Part shown: positions 34,965 to 42,787 of the stretch, piece after piece
Layout of the letters: the number at the start of each line of letters is the position of its first letter
How positions within the stretch are numbered: the first letter of the stretch is position 1
Assembly: GCA_029243165.1 (NCBI GenBank)
Contig: JAQWSN010000005.1
Coordinates: 215,839 to 279,838, forward strand
Origin: Flavobacteriaceae bacterium
GTDB taxonomy: Bacteria > Bacteroidota > Bacteroidia > Flavobacteriales > Flavobacteriaceae
Length of the DNA: 64,000 nt
Reading direction: 5' to 3'
Program-made: the position numbers and the translations under genes
The notes under the pieces: model-generated
What the model was told of the DNA's origin: nothing
Seen by the model: the letters and a program-made list of their open reading frames with translations, nothing else
Databases searched by the model: none

Positions 34965-36062
34965 ATGGCAACGATAAAAAACATCATCGATCACCTTGAC
35001 CAATGGGCTCCTCCAAGCTATGCCGAGGATTTTGACAATGTAGGCCTTTTGGTTGGCAAAGCAACAAATGAATGTACGGGAGCTTTAGTTTGTTTGGATT
35101 GTATTGAAGAAGTATTAGATGAAGCCATTCGATCTAACTGTAACTTGATTGTCTGCTTTCATCCTATTATTTTTTCAGGATTAAAAAAAATTACAGGAAA
35201 AGATTATGTAGAACGAGTGGTCATAAAAGCCATCCGAAATGACATTTCTATTTTTGCGATTCACACACGTTTAGATAATCATCCCGAAGGAGTAAATAAA
35301 ATTCTTGCAAATCGCTTAGGACTCAAAAACAGCAAAGTATTAATCCCAAAACCCTCAGGGTTAAAGAAATTAGTTACTTATGTGCCTAAAGAAGATTGCA
35401 ATAAAATTCTTGATGCACTCCACCAAGCAGGCGCAGGAGCCATCGGAAATTATTCTGAATGCAGTTTTACACTAGAAGGAAAAGGACAGTTTAAAGGAAA
35501 TAAAGCCAGCAAACCTCATTTGGGAGAACCCCTTGAAAAAATGCAAGTAAATGAAGTTCAAATTCAAGTGGTTTTTGAGTCTTATTTAAGTCATTCCCTT
35601 GAAAAAACCTTAATCCAAAACCACCCCTATGAAAATGTTGCTTATGAAATCTTCAGTCTAGACAATACGCTAACAAATGTTGGTATGGGAAGAATAGGAA
35701 CCTTAGAGCAACCCATGGAGGAAACTGATTTTTTAGCATTTGTAAAAAAAGAATTAAATACAACCTGTGTTCGTCACAGTCCTTTATTGGGAACTAAAAT
35801 TAAAACTGTTGCCGTATTGGGAGGGTCGGGAAGCTTTGCCATTCCACATGCTCAACAACAGAAAGCAGATGCTTTTATCACTGCCGACCTAAAATACCAT
35901 CAATTTTATCAAGCTGAAAAAAAACTGTTACTCGTGGATGTCGGACATTACGAAAGTGAGCAGTTTACCAAAAATTTGATATTTGATTATCTTACCAAAA
36001 AAATGCCTAATTTTGCAATCGTTTTATCACGTACAAAAACAAATCCTGTTAATTATTTCTAA
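34965..36062 (+). CDS. Nif3-like dinuclear metal centre protein
   Basis: Nif3/YqfO family, a widely conserved two-metal hexamer with no settled function (GTP cyclohydrolase-like activity has been suggested for some). Metal motifs: CFHPIIFSGLKK, IHTRLDNHPEGVN and the C-terminal VDVGHYESEQ. A central insertion of about 100 residues (CutA/PII-like) makes it the long, 365-residue form. TATATTTG at 34942-34949 is a plausible -7 box. Two bases before the next gene, a pairing common in bacteria. Confidence 0.93.
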   Translation: MATIKNIIDHLDQWAPPSYAEDFDNVGLLVGKATNECTGALVCLDCIEEVLDEAIRSNCNLIVCFHPIIFSGLKKITGKDYVERVVIKAIRNDISIFAIHTRLDNHPEGVNKILANRLGLKNSKVLIPKPSGLKKLVTYVPKEDCNKILDALHQAGAGAIGNYSECSFTLEGKGQFKGNKASKPHLGEPLEKMQVNEVQIQVVFESYLSHSLEKTLIQNHPYENVAYEIFSLDNTLTNVGMGRIGTLEQPMEETDFLAFVKKELNTTCVRHSPLLGTKIKTVAVLGGSGSFAIPHAQQQKADAFITADLKYHQFYQAEKKLLLVDVGHYESEQFTKNLIFDYLTKKMPNFAIVLSRTKTNPVNYF

Positions 36063-36064
36063 TT

Positions 36065-36841
36065 ATGGCTAAAAAAACTGAAGTATCCGTCGAAAAAAAA
36101 CTGAGAGCTCTTTACGACTTACAACTAATCGACTCTCGTATCGACGAAATAAAAAACTTAAGGGGAGAACTTCCATTGGAAGTAGAAGACTTAGAAAATG
36201 AAATAGCAGGGCTCAATACCAGGCTTGATAAAGTCAAAGCTGAAATAAAAGAGGACGAACACGGAATCACAGAACACAAGCAGACCATTGAAAATGCGAA
36301 AGAGTTGCTCAAGAAATACGAAGAGAAGCTCAAAAATGTTCGAAACAACAGAGAATACAATTCGATTGTAAAAGAACAAGAATTTCAGGAACTTGAAATT
36401 CAGTTGGCAGAAAAAAAGATCAAAGAATTTAAGGCGCATATTGAACAAAAGCAAGAAGTTTTGTACGGTATCAATGAACGTTTGGAAGAAAGAAACGCCC
36501 ATCTAAAAGCCAAAAAAGGAGAACTGGATGCCATCTTAAAAGAAACTCACAAAGAAGAAGATCTTCTTCAGAAAAAATCAACTGAATTTGAAAAACTAAT
36601 TGAAGAACGTCTGATTTCAGCTTACAAGCGTATCCGAGGAAGTGTGAAAAATGGTTTGGCTATCGTTCCTGTAGAACGAGGAGCATCGGGTGGCTCTTAC
36701 TTCTCCATTCCCCCTCAAGTTCAACTTGAAATTGCATCTAGAAGCAAAATCATCATGGACGAACATAGTGGTAGGATATTGGTTGACCCAGAATTGGCAA
36801 AAGAAGAACAAGCCAAGATTCAAAAACTAATCGGCAACTAA
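36065..36841 (+). CDS. Coiled-coil protein of the C4-type zinc-ribbon (DUF164) family, cysteines lost
   Basis: 258 residues: a long charged coiled coil (about 10-185) followed by the conserved end LAIVPVERGASGGSYFSIPPQ ... MDEHSGRILVDPEL. In most of the family this end carries two CxxC pairs that bind zinc; here the corresponding positions are serine or other residues (ASGGS and EHSG), so zinc should not bind in that way. Function unknown; it follows the Nif3-like gene as in many genomes. Confidence 0.85.
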   Translation: MAKKTEVSVEKKLRALYDLQLIDSRIDEIKNLRGELPLEVEDLENEIAGLNTRLDKVKAEIKEDEHGITEHKQTIENAKELLKKYEEKLKNVRNNREYNSIVKEQEFQELEIQLAEKKIKEFKAHIEQKQEVLYGINERLEERNAHLKAKKGELDAILKETHKEEDLLQKKSTEFEKLIEERLISAYKRIRGSVKNGLAIVPVERGASGGSYFSIPPQVQLEIASRSKIIMDEHSGRILVDPELAKEEQAKIQKLIGN

Positions 36842-36853
36842 CTCACCCTTTAC

Positions 36854-37285
36854 TTATTCCCAATAATCGTAAACCAATACAGACTCTGTAAAGGGAACAA
36901 ATAATTTCACAAATTTCTGGTGAATTGGATGGGGCAGATAAATACTGTCACGATCTAGTGCCGTAGCGAATTTCATAGTTAAACTATGCGTGTAATCCCT
37001 ATTTAAACCTTCAGGAGAAGTGTTTTTACCAAAATTTAGATCTAGGACCCCTTCGATCTGCTGTAAACTGTAAGCACCGTCAGCAATCAATTGCATTTCA
37101 TCTTCTGTCATACCTGACTTAAAATCAATGAGTACCAAATGAATTAGTTTTTTAGAATCTACAAGGGTTTTATCGTCTGTCTTTTTTTGATCTGAAACAA
37201 ACAAATAGCCTACCAGGAAAGTTAGACTGTAAAAAACTCCCAAGATTAAAAAGGATAAACGATCTGTGATACCAATTTTTTTCAA
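36854..37285 (-). CDS. Membrane-anchored Dabb-domain protein
   Basis: 143 residues: one N-terminal transmembrane segment (FLILGVFYSLTFLVGYLFV) then a stress-responsive A/B-barrel (Dabb) domain, seen in HLVLIDFKSGMTEDEMQLI, NRDYTHSLTMKFA and HPIHQKFVKLFVPFTESVLVYDYW. Dabb domains dimerise and occur in small enzymes and stress proteins; the role here is unknown. Confidence 0.78.
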   Translation of the reverse strand: MKKIGITDRLSFLILGVFYSLTFLVGYLFVSDQKKTDDKTLVDSKKLIHLVLIDFKSGMTEDEMQLIADGAYSLQQIEGVLDLNFGKNTSPEGLNRDYTHSLTMKFATALDRDSIYLPHPIHQKFVKLFVPFTESVLVYDYWE

Positions 37286-37344
37286 TTACTAAATTTTATC
37301 TAATGTATCGTTTTTATGAGTAAGATAAAATCTAGAAGAAAAAA

Positions 37345-37413
37345 ATCTGCCCGCTGAGTGAGGTTATTTTAACAAACAATCTAAATAATCAAAATGAATC
37401 AAAGCAGGCAGAT
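37345..37413 (-). repeat. Long-range inverted repeat in a 271-base gap
   Basis: ATCTGCCCGC (37345-37354) and GCAGGCAGAT (37404-37413) are inverted with nine of ten matches; in minus-strand RNA the tenth is a G-U pair. The 49-base space is AT-rich. It lies between a Dabb-domain gene and the XRE regulator; the rest of 37286-37556 shows nothing I can name. Confidence 0.35.
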
Positions 37414-37556
37414 CACTTAAACCAAATCATACATTAGACTGTTACTTAACTACAAAAGTTACATCCGACAATCGTAAATTATTGTTAAATTTTAAACCAT
37501 AAATTTAAAATCAAGTCTGAAATTAGATTTTCTGATTGTTCTAACAACTTACTTTT

Positions 37557-37757
37557 TTACTCAGAATGCTTGAAAAAAAACAATTCTTCAATCGAAACTT
37601 TAAAAAGATTTGCCATATTAAAAGCAGTAGTTAAACTTGGATCGAATTTTTCTTTTTCGATGGCAATGATTGCCTGACGCGAAATTCCTATTAAATCCGC
37701 AAGCTCTTCTTGAGTTAAACTTTTATTTTTCCGAAACTCTTTAACTCTATTTTTCAC
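37557..37757 (-). CDS. Small XRE-type HTH regulator
   Basis: 66 residues, entirely one HTH_3 domain (VKEFRKNKSLTQEELADLIGISRQAIIAIEKEKFDPSLTTAFNMANLF). It overlaps the stop of the membrane gene 37754-38134 by four bases, so the two form a regulator plus membrane-protein pair, probably autoregulated. Confidence 0.9.
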   Translation of the reverse strand: MKNRVKEFRKNKSLTQEELADLIGISRQAIIAIEKEKFDPSLTTAFNMANLFKVSIEELFFFKHSE

Positions 37758-38134
37758 GAATATTGCCTAGAAATTACAACAGAGGAAACAATCATGCTAA
37801 TTGATGAAAAAACAACAATTAAACTAAAACGAGGCTGGATTGGAAGCAGCCCAGAATGATAAATTCCTTCCCAAAACAAACCTAAAAAAACCGTTAAAAA
37901 AAGTGTAACGGCAGTTGCCTTAAGATTAATTGTTTTTTGTAACTCATCATAGCTTTTAAATAAATTTTTATTGGAATAAAGCATACTGACTATCAACACA
38001 AGATTTGCAAAGGCTGCGAAGATTGTAAAAAGATTATTATTCTCCCATAATTCACGGGGTCCAACAACCAATAAAGCAAAACTCAATAGCCAAAGAGAAG
38101 TCCAAAGTAAGTTTTTTAAAAGATTTTTTTTCAT
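37754..38134 (-). CDS. Small membrane protein paired with an XRE regulator
   Basis: 126 residues, four hydrophobic segments arranged as two pairs separated by the charged stretch NKNLFKSYDELQKTINLKA. This layout is common for integral membrane partners of small XRE repressors; function unknown. First gene of the minus-strand pair, divergent from 38292 with 157 bases between. Confidence 0.72.
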   Translation of the reverse strand: MKKNLLKNLLWTSLWLLSFALLVVGPRELWENNNLFTIFAAFANLVLIVSMLYSNKNLFKSYDELQKTINLKATAVTLFLTVFLGLFWEGIYHSGLLPIQPRFSLIVVFSSISMIVSSVVISRQYS

Positions 38135-38291
38135 GCTTAAATTTATGTAAGGTTTACTTTACAAAAGTAGCAAAAAAAAGATTAATGTCAACAAAACTTT
38201 ACTTTTAAAAAAACAAAATAAATTGTGTAACGTTTGCTTCTCATATTAAAAAAAAATGTTAAGTTTGAGTTACATAAAAACAATTTAACTT

Positions 38292-38687
38292 ATGGATCAA
38301 AATATAATAATCCCCCTTTTTGGAATGCTGACAGGAATCATAATTCCGATAGCCGTATTTATTTGGATGTACTTCGACGCTAAGGGAAAAAGGGAAACGG
38401 TTTTGGAAATATCCAAACATTTGGATGACTCATCCAAAGTAGAAGAATTATTGGCCATTTTTGAGGAACGAAAAAAAGAACCTCTAGATTATCGCAGAAA
38501 TGGAATTATTACAATTTTTGTAGGAATCGGTCTTTATCTTTTGGGTTTTATGGCATTTGGAAATATACTTGAAGGGATTGGACTCTTGGTTATTGCCATT
38601 GGTGTAGGCACATTAATTGCTGGATATCTCTATCCCAATACGGGCAAAGAACTTACCAATGCTGTTGAAGAATATGAAAAGAAATAG
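38292..38687 (+). CDS. Small membrane protein (DUF6249-like)
   Basis: 131 residues: hydrophobic segment at about 8-28, a charged linker with a RETVLEISKHLDD helix, then two more segments at about 72-115. The pattern resembles small DUF6249-type proteins. Next gene, an XRE regulator, starts two bases after its stop. Confidence 0.68.
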   Translation: MDQNIIIPLFGMLTGIIIPIAVFIWMYFDAKGKRETVLEISKHLDDSSKVEELLAIFEERKKEPLDYRRNGIITIFVGIGLYLLGFMAFGNILEGIGLLVIAIGVGTLIAGYLYPNTGKELTNAVEEYEKK

Positions 38688-38689
38688 CC

Positions 38690-38902
38690 TTGGGAAAAAA
38701 CCACAAAAAACTATTAAATAATCTAGAAGAGCTTCGAAAATCGGCAGGGCTAACCCAGCAAGAACTGTCTTTTGCAGCAGAAGTATCTAGAAAAAGCATC
38801 AATGCTATTGAAAATGGAATCTACATTCCTTCTACGGTTTTGGCATTAAAAATTACAAAAACAATTGAGTGTACCGTTGAGGATCTATTTGAACTCCCTT
38901 AA
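38690..38902 (+). CDS. Small XRE-type HTH regulator (TTG start)
   Basis: 70 residues, one HTH_3 domain (LEELRKSAGLTQQELSFAAEVSRKSINAIENGIYIPSTVLALKI). No ATG is available in frame after the previous stop, so TTG at 38690 is the likely start. Mirrors the divergent pair 37557-38134, with the regulator again last in the transcript. Confidence 0.82.
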   Translation: MGKNHKKLLNNLEELRKSAGLTQQELSFAAEVSRKSINAIENGIYIPSTVLALKITKTIECTVEDLFELP

Positions 38903-39010
38903 AATAATAGTCTTTTTTTGAGTTCGTTAGCCCTGATTTTTGGGGTTATTTATTATTGGCAACTTCATACAACAGTAACCCATTGTTAATGGAGGCTCAA
39001 AAAATCTGAA

Positions 39011-40396
39011 TCAATACACTATGGCATCTGATGCTAATCTTGGCAAAGCATATGTCCCGATTTCGATTATGGCTTCAAGCTCAGGAGTGAGTTCAATCTC
39101 TTCTATTAGATTTCTTTTCGACTGATAAACGAACACTTGTTCAATAGCTGGTAGGTTTAATAGTAAGGGAAGTGACGTTCCTTCAAGCGCTGTTTCAACT
39201 AAGTACAGTTTTTTTAGATGCTTCAAAGTATTTAGTTGGCTTATTCCTTCACCGGTAATCTGAGTGTGATTGAGTTTGATTTGAACCAAATTAGGAAATT
39301 GAGCCAAACGATAAAAAATAGAATCGTTTACTAAACTGTAACTTAAATCAATGCTGACCAAATGTTGCTTTATTCCCTCTAAAAGATTCATTTGTTGGTT
39401 TCCAAATTTTGGATAATTCAGCACACTGAGATTGAGAAGGTTTGATTCTTTTGTGACAGGAGAAATTAGAATGTTTTTAGAGAGTAAGCGATCAAGGGTT
39501 TCAAGATCCGGTGTTTCAAGGACCACCTCTGGATAGAAATTTTCCTTTTCTTTTACAATAAAGGGATCAATTTTATGACGTTCAACACCTAATTGTCCAA
39601 GGGTTTGCTTTTCGGGTGCACCAATTTCAATCCAATGACTAATAATTTTGATTTCCGCTTTAGTCAATTGTTTTTTTGACTTTGGAGGCATGTGCTTTTT
39701 ATCTTCTTTAGGAAGATGAATTCTCAAAAAAAGCTCACTTTGTTTTGGATCCTCATAGTTAATTAAAGATCCATTTTTACCCCCTATTTGGAGTGCTTGG
39801 TAAGTGTGCATTTGCAACTCACCTTTGGTCTTTTTGGGGTTATGACAGCTAATACATTTTTGTGATAAAATAGGAGCTATGACACTCGCATACATCGGCT
39901 GATCTCGAAAATTTTCTTCCTTCAATTGAAACTCAAATTCAGTGCTTTCGTCCATTAAAAGGGTGGAGGACAACTCCTTTAAAGGTTTGGTTAAATGGTC
40001 CTCACCATGTGTGACAGATCCTCCTAAATGTCCTGTTAACAAAAGAGATACCAGTAAACCCAAAGAGAAGAAAAGTCTCGGAATTTGAATTAAAAATACC
40101 TGCCTTTGAAGAAAAAAATAAAACCCTATTGACATGAGCAGGGTGAGTATTCCAAAATAAAAATGCCCTTGGACAGTTTCCCATAGATAGCCTTCTTGCT
40201 GGTATTGTAAATAGCCCGAAATCAGCGAAAAAAAACCGCTAATTATCGTCCAAAATAAAATGAATTTGAGGAATTTTTCTGATTCCTTAAAATACTTTTT
40301 GTAGAATTCAATAAGAAGAGCAAGTAAAATAAAGCCAATAGGCAAATGCACAATTAAAGGATGCAAACGACCGATAAATGTCAAAAAAGCCTCCAT
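39011..40396 (-). CDS. Membrane protein with planctomycete-type cytochrome c domain and leucine-rich segment
   Basis: 461 residues. Four N-terminal transmembrane segments (about 10-130, DUF2231-like), then a single heme-type motif CISCHNPKKTKGEL near residue 182 in the planctomycete cytochrome C context, and a C-terminal leucine-rich-repeat-like stretch (LVSIDLSYSLVNDSIFYRLAQFPNLVQ in short repeats). Probably periplasm-facing. Last gene of a four-gene minus-strand group with the PSD1 and DUF1501 proteins. Confidence 0.82.
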   Translation of the reverse strand: MEAFLTFIGRLHPLIVHLPIGFILLALLIEFYKKYFKESEKFLKFILFWTIISGFFSLISGYLQYQQEGYLWETVQGHFYFGILTLLMSIGFYFFLQRQVFLIQIPRLFFSLGLLVSLLLTGHLGGSVTHGEDHLTKPLKELSSTLLMDESTEFEFQLKEENFRDQPMYASVIAPILSQKCISCHNPKKTKGELQMHTYQALQIGGKNGSLINYEDPKQSELFLRIHLPKEDKKHMPPKSKKQLTKAEIKIISHWIEIGAPEKQTLGQLGVERHKIDPFIVKEKENFYPEVVLETPDLETLDRLLSKNILISPVTKESNLLNLSVLNYPKFGNQQMNLLEGIKQHLVSIDLSYSLVNDSIFYRLAQFPNLVQIKLNHTQITGEGISQLNTLKHLKKLYLVETALEGTSLPLLLNLPAIEQVFVYQSKRNLIEEIELTPELEAIIEIGTYALPRLASDAIVY

Positions 40397-40400
40397 CTGA

Positions 40401-41279
40401 TTAATTATTTTGATTCATTCGTTCTCTAAGTTTTTTCATAATAAATACGTTAGCCTGCCATTGATCACTCAAAGGATTTTGAGTAAAAGGTTCTGTAGGC
40501 AGATAATTTGGTGGACCAAATTCAGTGGTAACAGTAGGTACACTTCCATCTTGCCAATGGTTTAAAATAATTTCCTCCCAAAGCAATAGATGTCGCTCTA
40601 CAGCATTTTCCCATTCTGGAGCTTGAGGGTTATTCACTTGAGGACCTTCTTCAAAACCTACTCTGGCATGAATGTGGCTCGTGCGATCTAGTACCTCACT
40701 TAAAAGTTTTTGTTGCTTTTCAAGTAAGGATTCATGAACTACCATCCAATGGCTAACGTCCAAAGTGAGTTGGAATGATAAACTGGTATTCAAATATTTT
40801 TTTGTTTCCGGTAATGAATAACTAAACCTGCCCCTATGGGTTTCATGAAAGATAGGAATGTTGTGCTTTGTACTCAACTCATTGGCAACCCTTAAAAATG
40901 CTGAATTTTGTTCAAAACTTAAAAAATCACTGCCAGTATGTGAATTAATAGCATACGGTTTTTGGAGAATTGCCATCTTCAAATATTCACGATAGGCCTT
41001 TAAACTTTCATTAAATGGGAGGGTATTGTTCGTCCCACAAAGGTAGATCACTTTCAAATTGTATTTTTTTAGTCCATCCGAAATCTCTTTCTGAGTAGAA
41101 GGATTAGTGGGAAGCCAGACCTCTACCCCATCATAACCTGAGCTTTTTGATTTTAAAAAAAACTCATCCCACGTCCCTTCAAAACCCCAATTAGTTTGAA
41201 AAAATAAAACTTCATTTTGAGCAAATGCTGTCTGAAATGAAAAAACAACAAGAATTAAAATTCTTAAAAAAATACTCAT
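40401..41279 (-). CDS. Exported sugar phosphate isomerase/epimerase-like TIM barrel
   Basis: 292 residues with a signal peptide (FLRILILVVFSFQTAFAQ). The barrel follows the xylose-isomerase-like AP-endonuclease-2 fold: GYDGVEVWLP, IPIFHETHRGRFSYS, LTLDVSHWMVVHES, HIHARVGFEEGPQV and VTTEFGPPNYLP provide the usual metal histidines and glutamates. Four bases separate it from the next gene. Substrate unknown, likely a carbohydrate released by the same locus. Confidence 0.85.
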   Translation of the reverse strand: MSIFLRILILVVFSFQTAFAQNEVLFFQTNWGFEGTWDEFFLKSKSSGYDGVEVWLPTNPSTQKEISDGLKKYNLKVIYLCGTNNTLPFNESLKAYREYLKMAILQKPYAINSHTGSDFLSFEQNSAFLRVANELSTKHNIPIFHETHRGRFSYSLPETKKYLNTSLSFQLTLDVSHWMVVHESLLEKQQKLLSEVLDRTSHIHARVGFEEGPQVNNPQAPEWENAVERHLLLWEEIILNHWQDGSVPTVTTEFGPPNYLPTEPFTQNPLSDQWQANVFIMKKLRERMNQNN

Positions 41280-41290
41280 GGTGTGTCGAA

Positions 41291-42787
41291 TTAGGCTAGA
41301 ATCTCGTGGATTACACGACCCTCTACATCGGTCAATCGAAAAGGTCTTCCCTGAAAATCATAAGTAAATTGTTCGTGATCAAAACCAAGAAGATGTAGAA
41401 TAGTTGCTTGAACGTCATGCACTGAAACCCGTCCACTAATTCCTCTGAAACCAATTTCATCTGTTTCTCCATGAACATATCCTTTTTTTACTCCACCTCC
41501 TGCCATCCACATAGTGAATGCCTCACCTTGATGGTCTCTACCAATGAGGGTATTTTGAATTCCTGCTCGGTTTTCCCACATGGGTGTTCTCCCAAATTCA
41601 CCCCCCCAAACTACCAAAGTTTCTTCTAGTAAACCTCGTTGTTTGAGATCAAGTAATAATGCTGATACAGGCCTATCCATATCTCTACATTTATTTAAAA
41701 AACCTTTACTAAGCGCTTCGGATTCAGAGGCTCCATGTGAGTCCCATCCCCAATCGTAGAGTTGGACAAAACGCACCCCTTTTTCAACCATTTTCCTAGC
41801 TAAAAGGCAATTGTTTGCAAATGACTCCTTGTCTGGTCTGACCCCATACATTTCTTTGATGTACTCTGGCTCATCATTAATATTCATCACCTCTGGAACA
41901 GAAACTTGCATTCTGTATGCCATTTCATATTGACTGATTCGGGTCAATACCTCAGGATCTTTAAAGTTTTGATATTCTTTGTAATTAATTTCGTTAATTG
42001 ACTGAATAACTTTCCTTTTGAGGTCTCTGGACACTCCATTTGGGTCTTTTAAATACAGAACGGGGTCTCCTTTTGAGCGACAATGGACACCCTGATAAAT
42101 TGAAGGCAGAAAGCCATTACCCCAAAGACTTTTCCCTGCGTCAGGGGTTCCGCCAGAAGTCAACACTACAAAGCCTGGTAAATTATTATTTTCAGATCCT
42201 AACCCATATGTAATCCACGAGCCCAATGAGGGTCTTCCAAATCGAGCACTCCCAGTAAACATTAGTAATTGTGCTGGACCGTGATTAAACTGATCCGTAT
42301 GCACTGCTTTTAAAAAAGAAACCTCATCAACAACATTTTTAAAATGAGGCAAGTGATTTGAAACCCAATTCCTTGATTCCCCTTCTTTAGTAAAAGTAGC
42401 TTGGGGGCCTAACATATTGGGAACGCCTTCAATAAATGCAAATTCCTTCCCCTTAATTAAGGACTCAGGACAAGGCTTGTTATGTAATTTTGCTAATTCA
42501 GGTTTGTAATCAAATAATTCTAACTGGGAGGGTGCTCCTACCATATGAAGGTAAATGACACTTTTTACTTTTGGTGACAATGGAGGTGCAAGAGGAGCCA
42601 TTGGATTTAAAGCTCTACTCGCACTGTAATCATAGGCTGATTTTTGTTCAAAAGAACAGGAGTTCATGAGGCTCCCGAGGGCAATTACCCCAAGCCCAAG
42701 GGTACAGTCCTTCAAAAAGTGACGCCTACTATTGAGCCTCGCCTCCATCTCTTGATTTTCAATTAATAATTTTTTTAAGTTATCCAT
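41291..42787 (-). CDS. DUF1501 family protein (sulfatase-like fold)
   Basis: 498 residues. Twin-arginine-type start SRRHFLKDCTLGLGVIALGSLMNSC also includes a possible lipobox cysteine. DUF1501 landmarks: VKSVIYLHMVGAPSQLELFDYKP, LMFTGSARFGRPSLGSWITYGLG, WDSHGASE and VVWGGEFGRTPM. DUF1501 proteins sit next to PSD1 cytochrome proteins, as here (eight-base overlap), mainly in Planctomycetes and Verrucomicrobia; the role is unknown but likely in polymer or sulfated glycan breakdown. Confidence 0.9.
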   Translation of the reverse strand: MDNLKKLLIENQEMEARLNSRRHFLKDCTLGLGVIALGSLMNSCSFEQKSAYDYSASRALNPMAPLAPPLSPKVKSVIYLHMVGAPSQLELFDYKPELAKLHNKPCPESLIKGKEFAFIEGVPNMLGPQATFTKEGESRNWVSNHLPHFKNVVDEVSFLKAVHTDQFNHGPAQLLMFTGSARFGRPSLGSWITYGLGSENNNLPGFVVLTSGGTPDAGKSLWGNGFLPSIYQGVHCRSKGDPVLYLKDPNGVSRDLKRKVIQSINEINYKEYQNFKDPEVLTRISQYEMAYRMQVSVPEVMNINDEPEYIKEMYGVRPDKESFANNCLLARKMVEKGVRFVQLYDWGWDSHGASESEALSKGFLNKCRDMDRPVSALLLDLKQRGLLEETLVVWGGEFGRTPMWENRAGIQNTLIGRDHQGEAFTMWMAGGGVKKGYVHGETDEIGFRGISGRVSVHDVQATILHLLGFDHEQFTYDFQGRPFRLTDVEGRVIHEILA

